A stretch of 64,000 bases of DNA from positions 124,001 through 188,000 of the forward strand of contig JAPVLO010000206.1 of NCBI GenBank assembly GCA_027257055.1, written 5' to 3'. Made by a program: the position numbers and the translations under genes. Below the pieces are notes generated by a model that was not told the DNA's origin, did not search any database, and worked only from the letters and a program-made list of their open reading frames with translations. Positions 55,270 through 64,000 of the stretch are shown here, piece by piece. Position 1 is the first letter of the stretch. Every line of letters starts with the position of its first letter. The stretch is from Cephalopachus bancanus (taxonomy: Eukaryota > Chordata > Mammalia > Primates > Tarsiidae).

Positions 55270-56115
55270 CCTTTGAGTTTCTTAAGCAATAAGTATACAA
55301 GATCAGCCAAGATGATTTTTGAAAATATATAATGATAAGAACTTATACTATTAACATTGATTTATGAGAATGCAAGAATGGTTCAATCCCAAAGGTCAAA
55401 GGATAAAAGTATATTATTAATTCACAGATTCTGAAAAGTGCCAAAATGTTTGCTTCTATTTCTGTTTAAAATTAGTTAGAAAATAGAACCATATGTCTAT
55501 GGTAATACCACCCTGAATACACATGATCTCAGAAGCTAAGCAGGGTTGGGCCTGATTAGTACTTAGATGGGAAAATAGAACCATATGAAATATTGATGTT
55601 ATTACAACTATCTCAAACTAAAAATTAACTGATGATGAAAAACAGCAGCATTTTTCTTAAAGTAAGGAACACAACAAAGATGCCCACTGTTCTTTCTCTG
55701 TTTCACATTGTTCTGAAGGTGCCAGCTAATATAATTATGCAAAAGAAAGAAAGAAGAAAACAAATGGAGAGAAAAGAAGACAAAATTTACATGTGATTTG
55801 ATTATATCCATAAGAAAATCAAAAGAAACCCAAAGCTATAAGCAAAATAAGTTAGTAAAAATTAATAAGCAGTTATCACTAGCTGTCTGCATTTCAAACA
55901 ATAATTCGAAAGCATGAACAAAAGAGTCTATTTCTAATTTTTTTAAATGCCCTAAAATTAAACTTAACAAAAAATGTACAAAGTTTATAGGAATAAAACT
56001 AGAAATGTCTACAGAGGCATTTAAAATAGGATTGGAAGATATAAACATATAACTATGTAAAGTCATCATAAATTTTACAATATAACTTGGGCAAAGGATA
56101 GCAGACATATCCATG
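55270..56115 (+). mobile_element. Old LINE-1 ORF2 relic
   Basis: Ordered decayed L1 ORF2 phrases in sense: 'gagaatgcaagaatggttca', 'acaacaaagatgcccactgt', 'ttgttctgaaggtgccagct' and 'aggaataaaactagaaatgt', covering the reverse-transcriptase and following region. Stops and frameshifts throughout. Interrupted by the 5S-derived insert. Confidence 0.65.
55479..55587 (+). pseudogene. Tailless 5S rRNA retropseudogene with 17-bp target duplications
   Basis: Between perfect GAAAATAGAACCATATG copies (55,479-55,495 and 55,571-55,587) lies sequence matching the first ~90 nt of 5S rRNA: GTCTATGGTAATACCACCCT, then GAAGCTAAGCAGGGTTGGGC and 'gattagtacttagatgg'. Ten nucleotides are missing between the two GATCTC motifs of 5S rRNA. 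The 3' third, including the end of the gene and any A-tail or T-run terminator, is absent. It is therefore an L1-type retroposed fragment, not a functional 5S gene, although much of the internal control region is retained. Confidence 0.9.
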
Positions 56116-56401
56116 GAAGAGAACAAGCAGCTTTGAGTAGAAGTTGTGTAACTCTGTGAGAATGTATGTGTTTATATAATTTAATATAATATAAAATTAC
56201 TTTAAATAAATGAGCATAGTTTGAATTATTAAAAATGGCGTAGGGATGATTTGCTTTTAAAAAGTCCTAGCCTTTCCTCATGTCCTAAGGGAGAGGGTAC
56301 TTGGTGGCCAATTTTTGCTCTCTGGTGGTCAACAATTGCTCTCTGGTGTTGCTTCAGTGAACCTTTCTGCCACCTTCTGCTCCATCAGAAATAACCTGTT
56401 C

Positions 56402-56705
56402 CTTAGCCGGGTTCGGTGGCTCAGCTTGTAATCCCACACTTTGGGAGGCTGAGGTGAGTGAATTGCCTGAGTCTGCGGGTTCAAGACCCGCCTGGGCAAC
56501 TTGGTGAGACTTCATCTCTACAATAAATGAAAAAATTAGCCGGGTGTGGTAGCACGCGCCTGTAGTTCCAGCTACTTGGAAGGCTGAGGCGGAAGGATGG
56601 CCGGAGCCCAGCAGGTTGAGGCTGCGTTGGCCGGGAGCGGCCACTGCACTCCAGTCTGGGCGACAGAGTGAGACTCTAACTCAAAAAAAAAAAAAAAAAG
56701 AAAAG
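56402..56705 (+). mobile_element. Alu, lineage-specific type, intron 2
   Basis: Sense dimer with GGTTCGGTGGCTCAGCTTG start, ACAATAAATGAAAAAATTAG linker and foldback TTGGCCGGGAGCGGCCAC. Target duplication AAATAACCTGTTC / AAATTACCTGTTC at 56,389-56,401 and 56,706-56,718. Confidence 0.95.
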
Positions 56706-57185
56706 AAATTACCTGTTCATTGTTTCATTTCCTTTGAGATGTCTAAGTGACTGCTTAGAAAGAATGAAAATCCAGTTTGTACTTAAAGGTGTTCAGCAAT
56801 AATGGCAGTTTTCACTATTTTAGGAGCCTTTGGAGACATGATGCCTCATTCCAAATGAGTAACAGAAACAATGAGAGATTCAGTACCCAGCATACCAGAA
56901 AAAGAAAGATTATGGAAAGGCAAGAATAATTAACTGCTCTTATTGAAGGCACAAAGTCTTAATTATACTAATAGATTGTTATGACTTACAGGATGAGTAG
57001 AACTTTATTTCATTAATTTCACATTTGCTTTTGTTGTGCTATAAGAACTTAGCCTTTTTGCATGGGTGATACTATTACACACAAGTAAATGTTTTTGAAG
57101 AATAAGGGGCTGTTATGTGTGCTTGGAGGTAGAAGATGCCATTTCTTCCCCCTAGACAAGATCTTCAGGAAGGAGACAAGTCTAT

Positions 57186-57264
57186 CCATACCTTATCATT
57201 AGAGTCAACCAGTGTCCATTAAGTACGCACACTGTGCTAGGCTCTTTGCCATATCTTTCCCTAT
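57186..57264 (-). mobile_element. MIR or L2 3'-end fragment
   Basis: 'ccattaagtacgcacactgt' and 'gctaggctctttgccatat' resemble the antisense end shared by MIR and L2. Weak. Confidence 0.4.
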
Positions 57265-58384
57265 ACCCAAGGATTTACTCTTCTCTTACCCTAGTGATTT
57301 GCCAAATGTGTTATCCTTTGATGATGATTATTGGTTAATGTGACATTCTACACATCTTGCCAAAATAATCAGATTTCTCATTTCTCTTGCCAATGCTGAA
57401 AATAGGATGGGTGCATTGGGCATTCATAAGTAGGTTTGTATCTCAGTTTTAGTTCTAATACAGATATTGAGTGAACCCGTAAAACAAAATTACATGTGTG
57501 GTTGCAATCGTTATTGAGAGATCAACCCATGCAGTGGTAACAGATACCAGTCACAAGCACAATATCACATTATATGTGTGCAAAAAGTGGTGTTTACCCA
57601 GCCTGTTTTTGGTCAGACATGTAATGCTGTTTTTTTCCCCTTTTTTGTTTGTGGCTGGGGTTTCTTGGCCTTTTTTCCTCCCTTTAGCACAGAACTCTGA
57701 AAGCCTCTCAGTGATCCAACCCTACCAACCACAGTTTATAAAGTCTATCATAACAGTCTATGACAATAAAGAAAACACTAGTACAAATATGGTGTCTGAT
57801 TTATAAAGCGATTCTTGTTTCCAGTTTTTGTAACCTCCTGGCCTCTGCCAGCTGGGGGTGGGGTAGGGAGGAAGTAGTGAGCTCAGGCTCTAATGATGAC
57901 TACCATGCAGGAAGGACTATTTGCCTTCAGACCTGATGGTCAGTCTCAGTGGAAAGCCATCTATTTATGCACTAACTATATATACATCCTGAGTATCCAG
58001 ACTGTGCCTTCACTTGACTTTAGCATGTGAGGTTGTTGATTTCACATTAGATACCTAATTGTTTTGTGAAAAACTTCTTGAAATTTACTTGCAAAGGTAT
58101 TTGAAAGAATGCACTGCAAGAGAGGTCAGTAAACAAGCTGCACAAATCACGTTGTTCTCCAAAATGAGATGTTCAGTGCATACAGGATGACCCCTTAGGA
58201 TGTGAGACAGAAACATGAGGCTTTATGTATTTATTTTTCAATATTAGCTTTTAAAATGAATATTTTTGTAATGTATATAATATATAAGAGTGATTTTATT
58301 TAATATTTAAAAAAATGCATTTGTGCATTTGAGAGCATTACAAATTTTTCCCTGATAGAGCTGCACAGTCAGAAATATTTAAAG

Positions 58385-58500
58385 ATCCTGGCATGAAGCT
58401 ACAAACTCCATTAGGACAAGGACTACAGCCATTTTGCACACATTTGAATATATCATATTTAATTTAGTCTCAGGAATGAATGAATAAAAAAGTAATTAAG
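58385..58500 (+). mobile_element. LINE-2 3' end fragment
   Basis: 'aactccattaggacaaggac' and 'caggaatgaatgaataaaaa' match the L2 3' terminus with its GAATGAAT tail. Confidence 0.55.
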
Positions 58501-58740
58501 TGATTGATGACTTATTGAACTCTGTGAACTAATATTTTTGAATAAAAATGGGATATCAACCAACTCATCAAGCCATTTTGAATGCTATAAGCCTGGTTCT
58601 CATTTATCTGATGTCTTACCAGTATTACAGTTGATAACCTTGAATATTTATAGCCTAAGGCAATGATGCTTCAGTGCACTAATAAAACAGGTTAATTTTT
58701 ATTAGATGTTATTTCAATTTAGTCACATTCCCTCAGGAAT

Positions 58741-58828
58741 TGGCTCAGTCTGTAATCCCAGCACTTTAGGAGGCCGGGCCAGATGGATTGCCTGAGCCAG
58801 TGGGTTCGAGACCAGCCGGCAACTTGTT
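58741..58828 (+). mobile_element. Alu fragment, lineage-specific type
   Basis: Only the left-arm part 'ggctcagtctgtaatcccag' to 'gttcgagaccagccggcaac' remains, then breaks into unrelated sequence with no linker or tail. Confidence 0.85.
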
Positions 58829-61569
58829 TCTATTGCTTCTCTGTAGCCTGTCTGTCTGTTATGTAGCGGTAGGCTTATAATGTGAACTAAAAACACGAAT
58901 CTGGCTCCTTATATAAGTTCAATTTTATAAAACTCTCTAATATCACTCCAGAATGTGAAAAGCTGATGATGACACTGCAACGACTTCCAATGTTTTCTTG
59001 TTGACATATTATTGACCAAGGATTTCCTGGAATGTAAGACTTGAAGCCTCTAAAGACTTTTTGGAAAATGGGGAGTAAGACCAAAGAGTCCTAATTATTA
59101 AACAATTCATTCTCACCTGGAATCTTTTTTTTATTCTCTGGGGGTTAGTACATATGTAGCATCATCTCTTGCAGTATTCATAATGTAATTGCACACTATC
59201 CCCTGATATTAAGAATAGTGTACCAAAGATTTGCAATGTTTTGATTCTCAGTGAAATAGTCACTATTATTTGCTGTAGTTTGAGGTGGTTAACAAAGAGA
59301 CTTACAAAGAAGGTTTCTCTTTATCATATGATAATCTAGAGGTAAACTGCTCAGAGCTACTAGGGACACACCTCCATTCGCAACATGAACATTCCAACTC
59401 TGTGGCCCAGTTGGCTTCTCCATTTCTTATCACTTCTGACAGGGGAAGGGTAGATTCAAATTGAAGGTAATACCTGGGAATAGAGACATCATTTCTAGTA
59501 GCATCATAGTGCCTGGAAGTTATTCATAAAACCACATCTTGCGGCAAGGGATGCTAGATAATATAATCTCCAGCTGAGTGGCCATCTGGCCACAAAGCTT
59601 GAGGGAGGGTTTGGTTGCCTGTAACTAATAGGAGAAAAGTAGTGGACAAATACTAAAGGATAATAAGCAGACTTTGACATTCACTAAATACTATTTAGGT
59701 AGATAAGTGGACTCACTGTATAAGTAAGAGTGAACTCTAAGAATGCACAAGTCTCTAAAAAATGTAATGGTCAAGATTGTGTTTAAAAGGTTAAAATACT
59801 TTAGGATTATTTAGATTGCAAAAGAGTAAGAACTTTACAAGTAGATTGAACAACATTCATCTTTTTGAGGAAGTTTCAAAGGTCTGTTTAAAGATAGGCA
59901 TCTGCGATTGTTGAATAAACCTTGATTGTCACTTGCACAGTTTTTGCTAAGTTTTATACAGAAAGAACATTAACTTAAAATCAGAAAGTTCATCAGATTA
60001 AGTGATTGTGTTTTCTCCACATGTAAAGTTGATCCGTTAGAATGCCAATTTCCATTATTATAAGAAGCCTTCCCATTTTTAAACTGAAGCAAATAAGAAA
60101 TCAATTAAAATTTAAATATATTGTAACTGCTTGTACAATTGTAATCATTGAAGTTGTTTTATGCCATTATTTCTCACCTGCTTTTTAGTTACGAAAAGTT
60201 AGGGGGAAAGAATTAAGTCCCATTCATTGTCTCTTTGCCTTTGTATACAAAATTATGTATCCCAAGAAAGTTTCTCATAAACCCACAAGGAAACTTGGGT
60301 TTTGGGGCACTGATGTTCCCAAATCAAGATGTTAGTCATGTAGTGGTTTTCCAATAGGATTTCATCTCTGTTTGCCATAACAGTTTTGGAAACTGCAATC
60401 CAACCCCAATCATATTTAGCATTTATAAAAACTGTCTTTATGGGAAAGCTGAAGTAACACCCACAGAGTTTCCTACAAAACCAAGACCATCTACTGCCTT
60501 TTGCCTAACAATCATCCCCTGTCTGTGTACAACGTTAGGGAAGACCCAGGGAGGAAAGTAAGAGATAGGAGGGTTTGCGAGAGGGAGATAATGAGTGATG
60601 TTTTCAGGGATGGGCTTATCTTTGTGCTACAAGTACCCCAGAGTAGAAGAAAAAATATTCTGGGTTGACATCTTTAAAGAAACAAAGCAGGAAGGACTTG
60701 CCTGAAAGAGGAGTGTTCATTATGTGGTCAAGAATCTTGGGCTAAGATTCCAGAAGTAGACACAACTGAGGGTCCTTGGTCAGAGAGCATTCAGAGGGTA
60801 TGAAATTAACGGACAGACTGGATTATTCTACCAGCAGTGGTTTATCCTAGGAGAGGTGCAGCCTGTGTAACTGGAGAGAAGTGTGTACCTTAGAGCAGTG
60901 TTTCCAAATCTGCTTAAGACTCAGTCGAGGCCTGTGTTTGAAAAAAAAAGTCTCCCAGATCCATCACTAATTTGCTAGTTCAGAGGTGGACACTGACTTC
61001 TTCAAAGCTTCCTAAGAAGAGATGAGAATCACCGGTGAACAGGAAAGTCATTTGTGAGTGAAGTGGCTATATATGAGAAGGAGGTTCTAGCCTATATGAT
61101 GTGGAAAAGGTGAGTCTTGGAATTGTAGAGAGCTGTCTGTATCTGAGATGACAAGACAGCATACGTTTGCTTGAACTTTTTGAAGTTCAAGGTCTGGAGA
61201 GTTGCACCCATTCTCATTGAGCTTTCTCATCACTAGGGTGCAACCCAAGTTCTCAAATTTTGCTTTTCAAGAACATTAGGTGGTGTTGGTGATAGTCATG
61301 ATAGTGGTGGTGGCGGTGGTAATAGTGTAAAAATTATAATCATAAACCCTAAGGCTCATATTCATCAGAAAGTTTCAGTGAACTCAGAATTCTCCTCTGT
61401 ACCTGTAGTTGCTTTTCATTTGATCTAGTCTTTCATGGTGAACGACAACACCATCGTTTTCACCATCCCAAACCAGAAGCCAGAACACAGTCTTATACTT
61501 TTACACACCAATGCTTCATCTCACCCCCATCCTGTGAATTCCATCTCTTTACAAAATCTCCTAATATTT

Positions 61570-62420
61570 CTCTCTCCTCTGTTCCCTATAGTGGTCACGT
61601 TAACACAGGCCATCATCAGTTTTGCCTGGGTCCTTGCAACTGGCCACCCCACCAAGGTCGCGCTGCCTCCAGTCCATCCTTTCCAAAGGATGTGTGATTT
61701 ATGTGATGTGTGATAAATGTGTGATGTCTAAAGTGCATATTTGGACATGTCACTTACTTTCCTGCTTAAAATTCCTTCGGTGGATCCCTGCAGTAATCAG
61801 GATAAAATCTGAGCTGCCGAGCATTTCACATGAAGTCCTCTGTATTCTGGAAGACTTCGTTCCAGCCCCTGCCTCTCCAGGTTCATTACCTTAAATGCTC
61901 CATGCCATCACCTCCACTTTAAGATGTACTCAACGACCCCACCACACTGCAGTGCTGAACTTCCCTAACCTGCCTCTATACCCTTTGACCTCTCCACCTC
62001 TCTGCTGTGATCAGTTAGCATAGCGAGAGCAAAGAGGATGCCTGTGCTGGGTACACAGTACCTTTAGCAACTCACAGGATACCTGACCCAAGCAGCCATG
62101 AATAAACTTTGTTGAGTGGATGGTTGAGTGAATTATGAGTGCATAGTTCTTTATATGCCATTCCAGGCCCTTCTTTGGGTAGTTGGTTTTCTAACTGTCT
62201 TTCAAAATTCAACTCAGGCACTACTTCCTGAGGGAGGCCCCCACTGATGTCTGCCTGCCTGTGGGGTTACGAGTTCCTCCTGATACACCCAGGGCTTCCT
62301 GTTATAACACTAAGCAAATGGGCCTGGGGTTGGGCTGCCTCTCTCGAACATGAACTTTCCAAGGACAGAGACTGTGTGATGTTTCCTTTCTATGTTTCTG
62401 TCCTCAGTGACAGGCATATA
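61570..62420 (+). mobile_element. LINE-2 relic
   Basis: Sense L2 in order: 'cttacttTCCTGCTTAAAAT'-type phrase at 61,750, 'caggataaaatctgagctgc', 'actacttcctgagggaggcc' and 'ttccaaggacagagactgtg', interrupted by a low-complexity stretch near 61,690-61,735. The 90-92-codon frames here are L2 relics. Confidence 0.65.
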
Positions 62421-62524
62421 ATTGGGGAAGGGAGGAAGGTAGCCCCTCACCATCCCCAGTGAGGAGGGGCAATGTGAAGTGGGCAAGAGGTCCGTCCATT
62501 AAGCTTATTTAAAGAACAAGTTTG

Positions 62525-62800
62525 GTTGGGCGTGGTGGCTCACTCCTGTAATCCCAGCACTTTTGGAGGCCGAGGCAGGAAAATTGCTTGAACTCAAAAT
62601 TTTGAGACCAGCCTGGGCAATATAGCAAGACCTCATCTCTACAAAAAGATTTTTAAAAATTAGCTGGGTGTGATGGCACATGCTACACAGGAGGCTGAGA
62701 CAGAAGGATCACCTGAACCCAGTTGGTTGAGGTTGTGGTGAGCCATTACGCCACTGAACTCCAGCCTGGGCAACAAAGATACTGACTCAGGGAAAAAAAA
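62525..62800 (+). mobile_element. AluJ-like element
   Basis: Sense dimer with older linker ('acaaaaagatttttaaaaat') and a deletion of about 15 bp in the right arm near 62,685. Short 8-A tail. Confidence 0.92.
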
Positions 62801-63520
62801 GGAATGAGTTTAATGAATAACTGAGTGATTGATGCCCATCTCAGCTCTTGCTGTCTTCAGGTGGTGATGGTTGTGGTAGTGATTGCGATGGAGGTGGTAA
62901 TTGTGATTGTTCAGTATTGCCACAGTTGGCCATGTTATAAACTCATAAGATACTTAGAGGGCAGAGGTCACTCACAAGCATGGTGTTTCCCTGCTCCTTT
63001 GAGAGAAGGCTTCTTCTCTCTTTGGAGCATGAACCCGTTAGGGACTTTGGGAATGGGGCCTTTCTTCACTGGCATCCTTGACCCTCCCCCTCATGGCCTC
63101 ATTTGTCCACAGTGGCTGGTCTTGTACCTCTGTTTCCCTTTGAGTCTCGTTCTTAGCAGTGAGAAATACTTGAGGGAGAGCCTGTGAGAAAAAGCCTTTT
63201 CCAGAGGAGATGAGGCCTCGTCAGTGTAGAAAGCACTGCCAGTGTAAGGTGGCATTATTACTTTACAAGTGACAGGGAAAGCAGAGACATGGTAAATAGC
63301 ACAGTTAGCCCACAATGCCACACTGTGATGACTCCGCCAAAATCTTAGATGGAACTTTTTAAATGGGTAGCATAGTGTAAGATGTTTTAAAATTGGGCTC
63401 TTTATAAAGACTAATCTTGCTGTCATAAGGTTACTTTATGAAAACCCAAGGAGACCTTTAACTGTGGCAGAAGCTTCCTCATTTAAACCATGAAGGTTAA
63501 ACAATAAAAACTAGTTTTCT

Positions 63521-63816
63521 AGCCGGGCTCGGTGGCTCAGCCTGTAATCCCGCGCCTTTGGGAGACTGAGGTGAGTGGATTGCCTGAGCCCGCGGGTTTG
63601 AGACCCGCCTGGGCAGCAAGACCTCATATCTACAATAAATCAAAAATTAGCCGGGCGTGGTAGCGCGTGCCTGCAGTTCCAGCTACTTGGAAGGCTGAGG
63701 TGGAAGGATCTCTGGAGCCCAGCAGGTCGAGGCTGCGGTGGCCGGGAGCGGCCACTGCACTCCAGTCTGGGCAACAGAGTGAGACTCCAACTCAAAAAAC
63801 AAAACAAAACAAAACA
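63521..63816 (+). mobile_element. Alu, lineage-specific type, least diverged copy
   Basis: Sense dimer: start AGCCGGGCTCGGTGGCTCAG, linker ACAATAAATCAAAAATTAGC, perfect foldback GTGGCCGGGAGCGGCCAC (63,737-63,754), (AAAAC)n tail. Most CpGs intact, suggesting recent insertion. Flanks AGTTTTCT/AATTTTCT. Confidence 0.95.
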
Positions 63817-64000
63817 AATTTTCTATTCCCAGCACACCCATCACACTGCCAGGAACAGTGCCACTGCTGTATGAAAAGAAGGAGGTGGGTACATGAGCTG
63901 TTAGCAGAGATGCGTCTCTTCCAATCAGCAAACTTCTTTTGGAAGAAATGATTTACCAGTGACTGTTTCTGAGGTGGGGGAGGAAGCCAACCTACATCTT
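63817..64000. other. Intron 2 sequence to the window edge
   Basis: Unique sequence; no repeat or exon recognised. Confidence 0.6.

Larger units (their letters stand above)
45728..64000 (+). other. TNFSF11: TNFSF11 gene, 5' part (continues beyond window)
   Basis: The gene encodes RANKL (TRANCE/OPGL/ODF), a type II transmembrane TNF-family cytokine. It binds RANK on osteoclast precursors and the decoy receptor osteoprotegerin, and acts in bone resorption, lymph-node and mammary development. The human protein has about 317 residues; this window supplies the first 131 codons in two exons separated by a 7.3-kb intron. No match to the next exon (human-like start ELQHIVG) was found in the 10.4 kb after exon 2, consistent with a long intron 2. 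The first 45 kb of the window is the upstream regulatory territory. Confidence 0.92.
53624..64000 (+). other. TNFSF11: TNFSF11 intron 2, 5' portion
   Basis: Starts with the strong donor GTAAGTCC. No acceptor followed by a RANKL exon 3-like frame was found to the right edge. Besides the listed repeats, the segments 53,624-55,269, 56,719-57,185, 57,265-58,384, 58,829-61,569 and 62,801-63,520 are AT-rich unique intron with nothing recognised; a short GGT-rich stretch lies at 61,290-61,322. Confidence 0.85.

Noticed and set aside
55479..55587. Functional 5S rRNA gene
   Set aside because: It lacks the 3' third, has a 10-nt deletion and no T-run terminator, and is bordered by target duplications.
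61435..61894. Two overlapping 90-codon frames
   Set aside because: Most of the sequence is a LINE-2 relic inside intron 2 with no acceptor/donor pair or domain.
53624..64000. TNFSF11 exon 3 within the window
   Set aside because: I looked for a human-like ELQHIVG-coding start after an acceptor and found none; intron 2 is long in human as well.

Overview
The window is nuclear DNA from a primate. It contains the 5' part of the TNF-superfamily cytokine gene TNFSF11 (RANKL) on the + strand, plus about 45 kb of upstream intergenic sequence. Two coding exons can be read with certainty. Exon 1 (45,883-46,107; 75 codons) encodes the cytoplasmic tail and the membrane anchor. Exon 2 (53,456-53,623; 56 codons) encodes the first part of the extracellular stalk. 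Both have canonical splice sites and end in phase 0. The protein is close to human RANKL but not identical: it has several substitutions and two extra residues in the proline-rich tail, so this is not human. The remaining exons (rest of stalk and the receptor-binding TNF domain) lie beyond the right edge.

About fifteen dimeric Alus share features that fit neither human Alus nor lemur/galago Alus as I know them. They have a GGCTCAGCCTG start, an ACAATAAATCAAAAA linker and a right arm with a GTGGCC...GGCCAC foldback. Together with mariner copies and an LTR-like piece with an A-rich tail, this suggests a tarsier. That species call is inference.

Layout. 1-45,640 is intergenic with no supportable protein gene. 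It is a mosaic of Alu, L1, L2, MIR, MaLR-type LTRs and DNA transposons (Tigger, MER2, hAT, mariner), several of them nested, separated by unique DNA that may hold distal RANKL enhancers. 45,640-46,960 is a CpG-rich promoter with an inverted CCAAT box, a TATA box, the 5' UTR and exon 1. 46,108-53,455 is intron 1, with a (CT)n(CA)n tract about 315 bp after exon 1. 53,624-64,000 is the 5' part of intron 2, with an L1 relic carrying a tailless 5S rRNA retropseudogene.

The most unusual items are: a near-perfect 150-bp inverted duplication at 4,971-5,276; the tailless 5S retropseudogene with 17-bp target duplications at 55,479-55,587; two mariner copies with the same internal deletion; a younger mariner inside MER2; a three-deep transposon nest at 35.6-37.6 kb; the foldback in the lineage-specific Alus; and a candidate LTR-derived, L1-mobilised short element at 7,078-7,210.
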